A stretch of DNA of 64,000 nucleotides from Clostridia bacterium. Its GTDB lineage: Bacteria > Bacillota > Clostridia > UBA1212. A program made the position numbers and the translations under genes. This document shows positions 26,681 through 36,273 of this stretch, one piece after another; the stretch's first letter is position 1, and every line of letters begins with the position of its first letter. The notes beneath the pieces are model-generated. The model did not search any database, was not told the DNA's origin, and saw only the letters and a list, made by a program, of their open reading frames with translations. Where the stretch lies: the NCBI GenBank assembly GCA_017461545.1, contig JAFTXP010000013.1, positions 1 to 64,000 of the forward strand. Direction: 5' to 3'.

Positions 26681-27391
26681 ATGGTTTTTGCGGTAATTGT
26701 TGCAGGCGGTATCGGCTCAAGGATGAAGAGCGCGGATATTCCGAAACAGTTTATGGAACTCGGCGATAAGCCTATAATTATACATACGGTTGAGCGTTTT
26801 ATACATTCAGAGAGAATTGACAGAATTTATATAGGAGTACATCCGGAGTGGATCGATTATATGGAGGAGCTTTTGGTAAAGCATTTCGGCAATTCGGATG
26901 TTGCGGTGATTGTGCCGGGAGGAAAAGACCGAAACGGTACGGTGTTTAATGTTATAGACAGGATAGAAGCCGACTATGGTTTGTCGGATGAGCATATAGT
27001 TCTGACACATGATGCGGTAAGACCTTTTATAACGCAGAAAATTATAAATGAAAATATTGATGCGGCGGTTAAGTACGGTGCTGCGGGCACAGCGTACAAT
27101 TCTATTGATACGATAGTGATGTCCGGGGATGGCGAATTTATTACTTCTGTTCCGGAAAGACGCATGATGTACAACGTCCAGACGCCGCAGAGCTTTAAAA
27201 TAAATCTTCTCAGACAGCTTTTTGACAGTCTGAGCCAAGAGGAGAAAAATACTCTGACCGATGCGTGCAGAATTTGTACTGTCAGAAATCAACCGGTTTA
27301 TATAGTAGAAGGGGATATTTCAAATATAAAAATAACAACACCGACAGATTTTAAATTTGCTCAGGTGATAGCAGATAGTTTTAAGGAATGA
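26681..27391 (+). CDS. IspD/TarI-family cytidylyltransferase
   Basis: Transfers CMP to a sugar-alcohol phosphate. The family motifs are VAGGIGSRM with PKQF (7-24), the central THDAVRP and the C-terminal NIKITTPTDFKFA. Two products are possible: CDP-methylerythritol (IspD, isoprenoids) or CDP-ribitol (TarI, wall teichoic acid). Details such as IVPGGKDRNGTV, DEHIVLTHDAVRPF and LTDACRICTVRNQPV look closer to TarI as I remember it, but no TarJ-type dehydrogenase is nearby to confirm this. 236 residues, complete. The dockerin gene starts about 16 bases downstream. Confidence 0.88.
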   Translation: MVFAVIVAGGIGSRMKSADIPKQFMELGDKPIIIHTVERFIHSERIDRIYIGVHPEWIDYMEELLVKHFGNSDVAVIVPGGKDRNGTVFNVIDRIEADYGLSDEHIVLTHDAVRPFITQKIINENIDAAVKYGAAGTAYNSIDTIVMSGDGEFITSVPERRMMYNVQTPQSFKINLLRQLFDSLSQEEKNTLTDACRICTVRNQPVYIVEGDISNIKITTPTDFKFAQVIADSFKE

Positions 27392-27407
27392 AGGACGGGT
27401 GACAGTT

Positions 27408-29207
27408 TTGAATAAAAGCATCTATATAAGATTTGCATTGATATTGTTAAGCATATTCACGGTATTTACAGCGGTGCCGTGCGCTTCCGAAACAGTTGAC
27501 ACGGCAGCAGCCGGGGAATGTTTACAACCGGAATATATCGAACATGTATCATGTCTTCCGTTCGAGAATATTGAGGCTGTTCCGGAAGAAATTACCGAAG
27601 ATACTGACGGGTATTCTGAATCCGGGATATCTTTGCCGCTCGCGCTGAACAGTTCGGAGTCAACTATTTTGACGGACAAAGAAAAAGCTGTGTGTCAGGC
27701 TATTTATGAAGGTCTTGTCGCGCTTTCTTCGAAAGTTACATTGCCGTATACCGTTACAACAGATGAATTGTCATCTCTTTATAAAAGAATTATTTATTCA
27801 TCACCCGAGTTGTTTTATGTCAATTCGTCTTACAGTTATTCGTATATGACCGTGAGCGGCGTTAAATATGTAGTAGCCGTTTCTCCTAAATATAAAATGA
27901 CCTCTGATGAAGTTGCTTCAGCAAGGACGTATATAGATGCCGAGCTGCAGAAATTGCTTGCGCTTTGCGATGCTTCATGGACGGACATGGAGAAGGTTTT
28001 ATTTTACCACGACTATTTAGTTTTAAATTTCTGCTACGATGAGAGATTGTACACCCAAGGGTCTTCTTATGTTAATTATGATATATACAATTTCCTTAAA
28101 GAGAAAACCGGCGTATGCATGGCATATCAGCTTCTTATGATGGCTTTGCTTGATGAGGTAGGAGTGGAGAACAGTTATGCAGAAAACGGCGGTCACATCT
28201 GGAATGTTGTTAAGATAGACGGTAATTGGTATCATGTCGATGCCACATGGGATGATCCGATTGTAAACAGTACCGATTACAACGGCTTTTACGGACTTGC
28301 CGAACATGTATCTTTCATGAAGAGCGATACATATTTTACGGAAAACGGATACGATGCATGGAACTGTGATTATACCTGCACAGATACAACATATGATGCA
28401 AATACAGTTCTGACTGATACTATTTCTGCGATAATCATAGAGGATGAGGGCTGGTATTATGTCGATAAATCAACCGCTTATCTGATGTGCTATGACATTG
28501 ACACCGACACAAGTACGAGCATTAAAAGAATATCGCCCTCACTGAGCACATGCTATTCAAGTCTTTACAAGTACGGAGATTGTCTGATATATAACGGGGC
28601 ATATTCGGTTTTTGCATATAATACGGTCACGGGAGCTTCGTATACTCTGAACACAAGCAGTGTTACATCTTCTTACATATTGGGATTTACAGTAGAAGGT
28701 GAAACGCTTGACTACATAACCGGAACCACTTTTGCGGAGTCTTCATGGTCACATACGGAAGTTTTGCTGTGTGATACTGCAATAGGTCGGTTAGCATTGA
28801 TTTCCGATTCGATACTTTGGATTGATGATATAAATAAGTTGCTTGAGAATGTAACCGGTGCGGCAAACACATTAGCTGATATTAAAGCGTCTCTGATGAA
28901 CAGTACTTCAAATATAACCGTGAAAGACTCGCAGGGCGCAGAAATTACCGCAAGCAGCTCACTTGTCGGTACGGGATGTCAGATTATACTTACAATAAAC
29001 GGGTCTGTCAAAGACACTCTTACAATCGTTGTGGACTGTGACACAGACGGCGACGGAGCTGTTACTGTTGCAGATGCTGCTGCTGCCATGAGTGATGTTT
29101 ACGGAACAGAAGCACTCATGGGAGTATACGGTCAGGCCGCCGATTTTGATGAAAACGAAGCAGTAACAATTATCGATGTAATGAACATTTTGAATAGTAT
29201 TGCATAA
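27408..29207 (+). CDS. Secreted transglutaminase-like protein with type I dockerin
   Basis: About 599 residues. A signal peptide (1-30) is followed by a transglutaminase-like (papain-fold) core with Cys237 (KTGVCMAYQ), His263 (NGGHIWNVV) and Asp278 (YHVDATWDDP), so the triad is intact. A beta-rich region follows. The C-terminal dockerin (about 545-599) has two calcium loops, DTDGDGAVTVADA and DFDENEAVTIIDV. Dockerins bind cohesins, so the enzyme would be held on a cellulosome-like scaffold or a surface cohesin. I chose TTG 27408; GTG 27399 lies within the ribosome site. Substrate unknown; it may be a protease or an acyl transferase. Confidence 0.92.
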   Translation: MNKSIYIRFALILLSIFTVFTAVPCASETVDTAAAGECLQPEYIEHVSCLPFENIEAVPEEITEDTDGYSESGISLPLALNSSESTILTDKEKAVCQAIYEGLVALSSKVTLPYTVTTDELSSLYKRIIYSSPELFYVNSSYSYSYMTVSGVKYVVAVSPKYKMTSDEVASARTYIDAELQKLLALCDASWTDMEKVLFYHDYLVLNFCYDERLYTQGSSYVNYDIYNFLKEKTGVCMAYQLLMMALLDEVGVENSYAENGGHIWNVVKIDGNWYHVDATWDDPIVNSTDYNGFYGLAEHVSFMKSDTYFTENGYDAWNCDYTCTDTTYDANTVLTDTISAIIIEDEGWYYVDKSTAYLMCYDIDTDTSTSIKRISPSLSTCYSSLYKYGDCLIYNGAYSVFAYNTVTGASYTLNTSSVTSSYILGFTVEGETLDYITGTTFAESSWSHTEVLLCDTAIGRLALISDSILWIDDINKLLENVTGAANTLADIKASLMNSTSNITVKDSQGAEITASSSLVGTGCQIILTINGSVKDTLTIVVDCDTDGDGAVTVADAAAAMSDVYGTEALMGVYGQAADFDENEAVTIIDVMNILNSIA

Positions 29208-29234
29208 GGTAAGATAAAAATGTAAATGTAAATC

Positions 29235-29271
29235 ACGGGGCGTCATTCTTGCCGGAATGACGCCCCGTTTT
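29235..29271. terminator. Terminator between the dockerin gene and the YetF-like gene
   Basis: ACGGGGCGTCATTC (29235-29248) pairs with GAATGACGCCCCGT (29255-29268), then TTTTG. It serves the dockerin gene and lies seven bases beyond the end of the convergent gene. Confidence 0.88.
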
Positions 29272-29277
29272 GCTGTT

Positions 29278-29985
29278 CTATTGAAACAGATCATTATCTG
29301 TCTTCACTTCAAACTTTTTATAGATGTTTAAATTTCCGGAACAGTCATATGTTGCAAGAAATATATCATTTTCAGAATTGATCTGATGTTTTTTCAGCTG
29401 TTTTAAAAGCCAATCTCTGTTATGTCCGACTGAGGCGAGATTTTTTTCTTTTATATTGCCGTCAATTATTACATTGGTGACAATATGTTCCTGATTTACC
29501 GACAGACTCAGATCATTGGGCGTGGCAGGCCGTTCGCCTGATTTGGGGAGAATGGACAGGGTGCCGTTTGACTCTAAAATTGCCGTTTCTATGCTTGCAA
29601 GATTAAAATAACCGTTTATTCTGCATCTCATCAAAAAGTCCGAAATATCAAGTTTTGACTTGCGAAAATTGTCTTTGTAGAGGATTCCCTTGTCGTATAA
29701 AACTACGGAACTGCCGCCGAAAAATTTCCTGAAAAAATCATTTTTTCTGCCGAGATAGCCGATGAGAAATGTTACTGCACCGTATATGATCATTGCAATA
29801 AGAGACTGCCACACGTCTCCTTCCAGAGACGTTGCCATTTCAGCCGCAATTGAGCCGATCGTTATACCGTTGATATATTCAAACATGTTGAGCTGCGACA
29901 TCTGTGTATTTCCGATTAACTTTGTCAAAAGAAAAAGTACGGCAAGTGAAAACACCGCCGACAGTATAATTTTTATTATAGACAT
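29278..29985 (-). CDS. DUF421/YetF-family membrane protein
   Basis: 235 residues with three N-terminal membrane helices (about 5-85) and the YetF soluble domain with FGGSSVVLYDKG, LMRCRINGYFNLASIETAILESNG and SILPKSG. Families of this type occur in spore formers and have been linked to the spore membrane and germinant-release machinery, but most members are uncharacterised. The frame opens at 30036; ATG 29985 has GAGG at ten bases, while the ATG nine bases earlier is too near it. It converges on the dockerin gene. Confidence 0.88.
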   Translation of the reverse strand: MSIIKIILSAVFSLAVLFLLTKLIGNTQMSQLNMFEYINGITIGSIAAEMATSLEGDVWQSLIAMIIYGAVTFLIGYLGRKNDFFRKFFGGSSVVLYDKGILYKDNFRKSKLDISDFLMRCRINGYFNLASIETAILESNGTLSILPKSGERPATPNDLSLSVNQEHIVTNVIIDGNIKEKNLASVGHNRDWLLKQLKKHQINSENDIFLATYDCSGNLNIYKKFEVKTDNDLFQ

Positions 29986-30045
29986 AAAAAGCATGCCTCT
30001 TTCTTTTATGAAATCAACATGCCTTATTATGTACAATAAATATTT

Positions 30046-30065
30046 TATTATTCAAAAGAATAATA
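30046..30065 (-). terminator. Possible AT-rich terminator of the surface operon
   Basis: TATTATTC-AAAA-GAATAATA hairpin directly after the minus-strand stop at 30075. Weak stem, so uncertain. Confidence 0.4.
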
Positions 30066-30074
30066 TTTCAGTTT

Positions 30075-32339
30075 TTAATTTTCCGGTTCTTCTTGTGAAG
30101 AAGTATCTTCGGATTTATCGCCGTCTGTGTTTTCCTCGGCTTCTTTCTTTTTAATCTTCTTAAGTGAGACAACAATGATTACCGCTACAATTACAGCTAC
30201 GGCGAGAGCTCCTATGCCGGCGAAGATAAGGATTTTGCCCCAGTTTGTAGATTTCTCTTCGGTATCGGTAGATACAGGAGCAGGAGTTGTTGTCACAGGT
30301 GCGTCAGGATCTGTTATATCTGCTTGCGGAACTGTATCTGCTTCTGCTGCCGGTGTATATGACATCATATCCGGATCAAAGGTTGCAGGGTCAGTCTTTA
30401 CTGCGTCATCTCCGTATTTTTTAGCAGTTTCTTCGTCGGGAGAAAGTGCAATACATGATATATAAATCTTGTCTTTTGCGGATGACTCCTCGAAATAGTC
30501 AAATCGCATACTGTTAAGCGTGCAATTTGTAGTTCCGCCTGTGGTCCGCCAAATATCTTTGTAGTCATTCAAGTTTATGATTTCTGTATGGTACTCGCCG
30601 TCACATTTAAGCTCTATCGGTATAGAGTATTCTTTTAATGCTTCAACTATTTTGCCGATGTAGAAATACATTCTTGTTGTGTAGCTGTCTTTAGAGTTTG
30701 ACTTTGGAACCATGTATGTATATGTGAGATAACTGTAATCGGTTGTCAGGATTCTTTCTGAATTAAGCGATGTTTTAATCACTAATTCACCTTCTAAATT
30801 ACTTTCTTCGCCAACCGTAGTTATTTTTGCAATGCCTTTCTCTGCAAATTCTATCATGCAGTTATCCAATCGTGTGAAGGCTCTCAGGTCATTTGTTGTA
30901 TCAAAATTTATGTGTGTGTAGTCTATGGTTTTTTTCCAGTTAAAATCATCCTTGTGCTCTTTGAATGTTTCACGCATTGTGCTGACATCGCCGGTGCTGA
31001 TTATATAACTGTATTCAAACGGTTCAAAGTTTCTCATTGTGTTTGTTATGAGCGGCGCGACATAGTTTGTAGGAAAAGCTTTTGGGTCTTTTGATCCGTC
31101 ATATTCACATCTTCCTGCGAGCATTATTTCGACTTGCGGTGTATAAAGACCGATTCCGTAGCCCTTCTCGCTGCTCGTCCATGCACACCAAGTCTCTGTA
31201 TTTGATTTATCCAGGGTGGTGTAACAATCATCAGCGGTATCGCGTTCTCCCCAAAACGGCAAATCTTTTTTCACTGTAAGTTCGTCATCTGTCCAGGGTT
31301 TTTTTCCGTTATAAAATGTGAACGTATCAAGGTAACTTATGGTGTAAAATGCAGGTAATTCCTGATGTCTGCCGGATTCTCCGTGATCATAAGTTGAAAA
31401 ATCGACGAATCTGTTGTCAACTTCTATGTAATCGTCATGCAATGTATATGTATTTTCCATATATGCGTATGTAGGTGTATTATACTGTGACCAGTCGAGC
31501 GGACGGCATTTTACGTAAATATAGTTTTCCTCAATGGTGAAATCCAATATTTTACTTTTATTGTTAAATTGGTCGCCGCCTTGTACCGGATTGTATCCCC
31601 AGGATGATCCCTGATAATTTCCGAGGACATACGGCTCTTTCATTGTGCCGTAATAGGACTGCTGAACCAAACGTCCTGTATCGTATGCATTGAGCATATT
31701 TGTGACAGTGTCATCGCCGTCAAGCTTATCTTCTATATAATTGACACCGCCGCCCCAGGCCATATATACACCGAGTTTGAAACGTTCGTTTTCAATATAT
31801 ACAGTATCGTTTACTGGCCTATAACCCATAGCTGTTTCAAATGAGTGAAGCTTAAAGGCAATACGGGTGCCCTCCTTTATAGGTTCGAATGTCAACTGAA
31901 GAGGTTTTAATCCTATAACATTGGATATAACTTTTGTGTCTACGGTAATAGTGTTGTCAATCAGCGATGTAAAGTCCGCCTCGTCACCTTTTTCCAGGTA
32001 GAAGTCCTCTGTATATATTGTGTCTGCCGTTTTGTAAGAGATTGTTCCCTTTACAACGTCGGAAGCTGTGTAGTTTATTGAAAACTTATTAAATTGTTTG
32101 TTTTTTGGCTCAACTATGTTGAAGACCAATTTGTCTTCTACAATGTAACTCCCGTCAGCCGTTGTTCCTATAAATCCCGACACATTGGTTTTTAACCCTG
32201 CACCGTTAAATTGAATGTCTGTTTCTTCCGCTTTTACCGCTTGTGCGGAAAAAAGACATTGGAAAATCATGGCGAAAGTAACAAAAAGAATTGCTGCTTT
32301 TTTCAGCACATGATTAGATGAAATAAAGCTGTTTTTCAT
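30075..32339 (-). CDS. Large surface-anchored protein, unknown aromatic-rich core (paralogue B)
   Basis: 754 residues: a signal peptide (1-36), an N-terminal beta domain, then a core (about 175-470) with motifs WGGGVNYIEDK, YDTGRLVQQSYYG, WGYNPVQGG, VKCRPLDW, RHQELPAFYTISY and YGIGLYTP. A second beta-sandwich-like domain (about 480-640, ending in IYISCIALSPDEE), a Thr/Pro linker, a membrane helix and an acidic tail follow. The conserved Trp/Tyr/His residues suggest carbohydrate binding or cleavage; I do not recognise the family. It lies 42 bases after its paralogue and is probably cotranscribed with it. Confidence 0.85.
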   Translation of the reverse strand: MKNSFISSNHVLKKAAILFVTFAMIFQCLFSAQAVKAEETDIQFNGAGLKTNVSGFIGTTADGSYIVEDKLVFNIVEPKNKQFNKFSINYTASDVVKGTISYKTADTIYTEDFYLEKGDEADFTSLIDNTITVDTKVISNVIGLKPLQLTFEPIKEGTRIAFKLHSFETAMGYRPVNDTVYIENERFKLGVYMAWGGGVNYIEDKLDGDDTVTNMLNAYDTGRLVQQSYYGTMKEPYVLGNYQGSSWGYNPVQGGDQFNNKSKILDFTIEENYIYVKCRPLDWSQYNTPTYAYMENTYTLHDDYIEVDNRFVDFSTYDHGESGRHQELPAFYTISYLDTFTFYNGKKPWTDDELTVKKDLPFWGERDTADDCYTTLDKSNTETWCAWTSSEKGYGIGLYTPQVEIMLAGRCEYDGSKDPKAFPTNYVAPLITNTMRNFEPFEYSYIISTGDVSTMRETFKEHKDDFNWKKTIDYTHINFDTTNDLRAFTRLDNCMIEFAEKGIAKITTVGEESNLEGELVIKTSLNSERILTTDYSYLTYTYMVPKSNSKDSYTTRMYFYIGKIVEALKEYSIPIELKCDGEYHTEIINLNDYKDIWRTTGGTTNCTLNSMRFDYFEESSAKDKIYISCIALSPDEETAKKYGDDAVKTDPATFDPDMMSYTPAAEADTVPQADITDPDAPVTTTPAPVSTDTEEKSTNWGKILIFAGIGALAVAVIVAVIIVVSLKKIKKKEAEENTDGDKSEDTSSQEEPEN

Positions 32340-32381
32340 TTTTTACTCCTTTTATATATGGTAAATTAATTAAAAACTATT

Positions 32382-35273
32382 TTATTTTTTGCGTTTTTTC
32401 TTTAAGAACAGCAAAAGAAAAATGATACCGCCGATTACAATAATTGTGATAATTAAGATAACAGTCAAAATGACCTTGATGTTTTTCTTGTTGCCTTTAT
32501 TGCTATCGGAGCTTCTGTTGTCCGTTTTGGTTGTGTTTTCTTCTGTATCGGCAGTGGGTGCAGAAGCTGACTCTGAGTCGTTGTTTTCATCTCCGGCAGT
32601 ATGCGATGCGCTGCTTTCGGGTAATTCCGATTCAGTTATTTCCGGTGTGGTTGTTGACGGCGTTTCTGTTTCATGTATCGGTGATGTATTTACAAACACC
32701 ACTGTACCGAGTTTATCTGTTATAAAAACAAGTTTGCCGTCTGTATATGATGAATTGACTGTTGTAAGTTTTCCATCCTGTGATGCCATGTAAGCCATTG
32801 TTTTATTGTTATTATATCCCTCGGGCAATGTCACTGTGAGCATTATAGGACTGTTGAGTGTTGCGTTAATACTCATATTTGTAATTATATATCGTATTTC
32901 AGTACCGAAACATGCTGTTATATTTTTGTCGATTTCCGCAGTGTCACTTGCTTTTGCGACTGTGATTTTTGTATTGTCATCAAAAGTGTTGTTGCCTTTG
33001 TCAGTTATTTCTACCAATACAGAACTGTCCTCGCCGTGCGAAGGTGTGGTACTCGGTGAAAGTGTCACAGATGTACCTGCCGTGCCTGAGGGGTTTACCT
33101 TGTTGGAAGAGCCTGCTGTATTCAAACCGCCGGCTGTGCTTGAGGAACTGCCTGTGCCGGAAGACGGCGATAGAGTTATACCGCCTGTATAAAGCGGTGG
33201 AGAAGATGTTGTCGTAGAATTTGCCGAGCTTGTCGGTTTTGATGTAGCTGTGGAAGACGGCGTTGCAGATGCTGTCGGTGTTGCTGCCGTACTGCTTGTA
33301 GATGCAACCGCATAATTATTTGCCGCAGCTTTTGTTTTAGCAAGCGATATTTCAGATACGTAAATTATATCGCCGGCATTAGGTTCATCCATAAGATCAA
33401 ACCGTAATTTGTTTATTTTTTTGCCGCTCGAAGGCCATAAATTTGTATAGCCGGATAAATTTATAACCAAAGAATGGTATTTTCCGTCTCTTATAAGCTT
33501 TTTTGTAAGTGACTTGCCTGCTGATGCATAGGTATCATCTCCGACACATATAAAAATTTCCATATTATAAGAAGAATAGTAATTTCCGGTCGGTATCATA
33601 TAAGTGAATACGAGATATTTATATTCATTTGTGTACAGTACTTCAGAATTCATTGCGTAGTTTACATATGCATAGACGTCAAAATCCCAGTTATTTCCCG
33701 CAGAACTGCTTGTAACGAATTTTGCTGAACCGTTTGATGTTGTAGCAACTGCATCGTTAATATCCGATAAAGCATTGAGCTGGTATGAATCATCAAATGT
33801 AAGTCTTGTATAATCGATTTCGCCTGATTCTACATCAACATCAACGTCTAAATTAAGCGCCTGTGCTTTGAAAACTTTTCTGATTGTGTCCACATTGCCT
33901 GCTGTAATGTAGTAAGTATATGAATACGGAGTATAGTTTTGCATAGTATAGGTTTTAAGCGGTGCTACGTAATTTGTTGCATCGTTTGTAGGGCTTTTTG
34001 AACCGTTATATGCATTTCTTCCTGCAAGGAGAATAGAGACATCAGGGGTGTAAAGCCCTATGCCGTATCCGGTTTCTTTTGAAGTCCAGGAGCACCATGT
34101 TTCTGTATTGCCGCTTTTTATATCGGTATAACATTCTGATCTGTTTGCCTGGTCACCCCAAAAACCGAGATTCCCTTTTGTTGTAAGAGTATCGTCTGTC
34201 CATGGTTTGGAACCGTTGTAGAAAGTGAACTTATCAAAATAGCTGATTGTATAGAATGCCGGAAGTTCCTGGTGTCTGGGTGAACCGTGATTATATCCGG
34301 AAAAATCAATAAATCTGTTGTCAACAGTTATATGTGTACTTTCTAACGTATATTTGTTTTCCATATATGATAGAGAATAAATGCCTTCTTTTGCCCAGTC
34401 ACGGGGGCGGCACTTTACATAAATGTATGTGTCTGTAACGATACAGTCTATAAGTTTGCTTTTTTCTCCGTACAGATTTCCGCCCTGAACAGGATTGTAT
34501 CCCCATGTTGTTCCGTTATAGTCGCCGCAGTCATACGGGTAGCTTGATGTGCCGTAATACGACTGCTGAACCAATCTGCCGGTATCGTGCTTATTAAGCA
34601 TATTACCTATTGTAGAATCTCCGTCTTTTTTGTCTTCTATGTAATTCAGACCGCCGCCCCAGATGAGACAGCAACCGAGTTTGAAACGGCTGTTTTCCAG
34701 ATATACGGTATCTGATGTATAAACTTCTGCCACAGTTGTTGTTATGGAATTGATTTTTAATGTGGCAGTCGATGCCGAAAGAGGAGTAAAGACAATCTTA
34801 GATATTTTTGCAGCCTTTTTATTAATCAGATAATTATCCGTGAATGAAGTAAACACACCTGCTGAGGTATTTTTTTCGAGGAAAAATTCTTCGCTTTTTG
34901 TGGAAGATGATTCAGTATAGTAAATAACGCCTTTAACAGCCTGGTTGGAATAATAATTTATACTGAATTTGTTGAAATTTGTGTTCGCAGGGCTTGTAAA
35001 AGTATATGTAAGTGTTCCCGAAAACTTATATCTTCCGGATGTGATTGAAGAATAGCCCGATACTGCAACAGATGCTGAACTGCCGTTAAGAGGGACTGTT
35101 ACTGAAGAGGAAACTGCAGAAGTCGGATACGGTGTAGAGGTAGCTGCGAAAATTTCTCCCGGTACAAAGGTAAATTGGCATAGAAAAATAATCAGCATGA
35201 TTATTGCTGAAAATCTGACTAAAAATTTATTGCGCATACGCATAAATGTAAAGATACTTTGTACGTTTTTCAT
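32382..35273 (-). CDS. Large surface-anchored protein, unknown aromatic-rich core (paralogue A)
   Basis: 963 residues with the same plan as the downstream gene: signal peptide (1-43), beta domain, then a core with WGGGLNYIEDK, HDTGRLVQQSYYG, WGYNPVQGG, VKCRPRDW, RHQELPAFYTISY and YGIGLYTP. More than half of the core residues appear identical by eye. It differs in having a long Ser/Thr/Pro linker (SSTAATPTASATPSSTATS) and an extra beta domain (ITDKGNNTFDDNTKITVAK) before the C-terminal helix and KKKRKK. AGGGGAGA precedes the ATG. First gene of the two-gene operon. A polysaccharide-active enzyme or adhesin is the likeliest role, by inference. Confidence 0.85.
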   Translation of the reverse strand: MKNVQSIFTFMRMRNKFLVRFSAIIMLIIFLCQFTFVPGEIFAATSTPYPTSAVSSSVTVPLNGSSASVAVSGYSSITSGRYKFSGTLTYTFTSPANTNFNKFSINYYSNQAVKGVIYYTESSSTKSEEFFLEKNTSAGVFTSFTDNYLINKKAAKISKIVFTPLSASTATLKINSITTTVAEVYTSDTVYLENSRFKLGCCLIWGGGLNYIEDKKDGDSTIGNMLNKHDTGRLVQQSYYGTSSYPYDCGDYNGTTWGYNPVQGGNLYGEKSKLIDCIVTDTYIYVKCRPRDWAKEGIYSLSYMENKYTLESTHITVDNRFIDFSGYNHGSPRHQELPAFYTISYFDKFTFYNGSKPWTDDTLTTKGNLGFWGDQANRSECYTDIKSGNTETWCSWTSKETGYGIGLYTPDVSILLAGRNAYNGSKSPTNDATNYVAPLKTYTMQNYTPYSYTYYITAGNVDTIRKVFKAQALNLDVDVDVESGEIDYTRLTFDDSYQLNALSDINDAVATTSNGSAKFVTSSSAGNNWDFDVYAYVNYAMNSEVLYTNEYKYLVFTYMIPTGNYYSSYNMEIFICVGDDTYASAGKSLTKKLIRDGKYHSLVINLSGYTNLWPSSGKKINKLRFDLMDEPNAGDIIYVSEISLAKTKAAANNYAVASTSSTAATPTASATPSSTATSKPTSSANSTTTSSPPLYTGGITLSPSSGTGSSSSTAGGLNTAGSSNKVNPSGTAGTSVTLSPSTTPSHGEDSSVLVEITDKGNNTFDDNTKITVAKASDTAEIDKNITACFGTEIRYIITNMSINATLNSPIMLTVTLPEGYNNNKTMAYMASQDGKLTTVNSSYTDGKLVFITDKLGTVVFVNTSPIHETETPSTTTPEITESELPESSASHTAGDENNDSESASAPTADTEENTTKTDNRSSDSNKGNKKNIKVILTVILIITIIVIGGIIFLLLFLKKKRKK

Positions 35274-35326
35274 AAAGAAACTTTCTCCCCTCGATTATTT
35301 ATTAAAATACCCCATAATAAAAGTAA

Positions 35327-35360
35327 ATCATCTGAATTTAAAGTATATCATCCGAATAAA
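35327..35360 (-). promoter_or_regulatory. Operator-like direct repeats upstream of the surface operon
   Basis: ATCATCTGAATTTA (35327-35340) and ATCATCCGAATAAA (35347-35360) start exactly 20 bases apart, two helical turns, 54-87 bases upstream of the paralogue A start. The rest of 35274-35562 holds a tandem AGGGCAATTT pair near 35463 and no gene. Confidence 0.35.
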
Positions 35361-35562
35361 TAATATGCAAATCGGAAAAGTGTTAAAAATATGGAAACAA
35401 CTGCCTGACGTATGTATCAATGTCTGTATGATGGCGACACGCTTCCGGAATTTGTGAATGATAGGGCAATTTAGGGCAATTTTCGTGAAATTACTTCTGT
35501 GAAACAGGACGGTAAAAATAAAAATTTGTAAAAATTTTTCGTTTTTTTTTATAAATAAGGTG

Positions 35563-35591
35563 TTGACAAAGCAAAATCACTATGTTATCCT
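35563..35591 (+). promoter_or_regulatory. Promoter of the tRNA-Thr/tRNA-Tyr pair
   Basis: TTGACA (35563-35568), 17 bases, TATCCT (35586-35591). The first tRNA starts 32 bases further. Confidence 0.75.
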
Positions 35592-35622
35592 AAGCAAGCT
35601 GTTGCGAGAGCAATAGTGATAA

Positions 35623-35695
<73 letters not shown>

Positions 35696-35727
35696 TTCGT
35701 TATTTTCTGGAGACAGAAAATAACAAT

Positions 35728-35809
35728 GGGAGATTTCCCGAGCGGCCAAAGGGGGCAGACTGTAAATCTGTTGTCACTGACTTCTGTGGTTCGAATCCAC
35801 AATCTCCCA
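35728..35809 (+). tRNA. tRNA-Tyr (anticodon GTA)
   Basis: Acceptor GGGAGAT pairs with ATCTCCC. Loop CTGTAAA gives GTA, and the long variable arm is typical of bacterial tRNA-Tyr. A perfect hairpin (GTTATTTTCT/AGAAAATAAC) separates it from tRNA-Thr and may guide processing. Confidence 0.96.
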
Positions 35810-35810
35810 T

Positions 35811-35860
35811 AAAAAAATCCTCGTTCATAAGAACGGGGATTTTTTTTTTTGCTGACTCCA
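35811..35860 (+). terminator. Terminator of the tRNA pair
   Basis: AATCCTCGTTC pairs with GAACGGGGATT (one G-T), loop ATAA, followed by a long T-run. Confidence 0.9.
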
Positions 35861-35914
35861 AAAATAACGTCCCGCATTTTTATAACGCAGGGCGTTGGAA
35901 TTTTATTACCGATT

Positions 35915-36100
35915 TTACTGTTTACTGAATGAAATGTCACGAATCATTTCACCGTTTATAATTCTGACTTTTTTCTTTTCTTCGACTCTTATCCATTTTT
36001 CGTCAACTGATATAAGTATACCTTTTATCGGTGTGTTGTCATCATGTAATGTAATATTACATTCTCTTCCTAGAAATGTTGAAAGTATTTTAGTGAGCAT
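35915..36100 (-). CDS. Small Sm-like beta-barrel protein
   Basis: 61 residues: an N-terminal helix (MLTKILSTFLGRE), then short strands (CNITLHD, IKGILISVDEKWIRVEE, KKVRIINGEMIRDISF). This helix-plus-strands layout is like an Sm/LSm fold, and similar 60-residue proteins occur in Clostridia under DUF names. The Hfq RNA-binding motifs are not seen. AGAAGG lies before the ATG. A single gene next to the tRNA pair. Function unknown. Confidence 0.72.
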   Translation of the reverse strand: MLTKILSTFLGRECNITLHDDNTPIKGILISVDEKWIRVEEKKKVRIINGEMIRDISFSKQ

Positions 36101-36273
36101 CTGTAAAACCTTCTTTCTGCAATTATAACCAAAACGTAATTAGAAATATTATTAGATATATTTTATCATATTAAATCCCAAAGTAAAATGTTTATATAAG
36201 TAAAATAAGTCTGTATTATCAAACGGAATTCAGCGGATAATATATTTCAGATGTTGAACAGGGGAGGAAAAGA

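Noticed and set aside
27399-27408. GTG 27399 as start of the dockerin protein
   Set aside because: It lies inside the AAGGACGGGTGA ribosome site; TTG 27408 has normal spacing.
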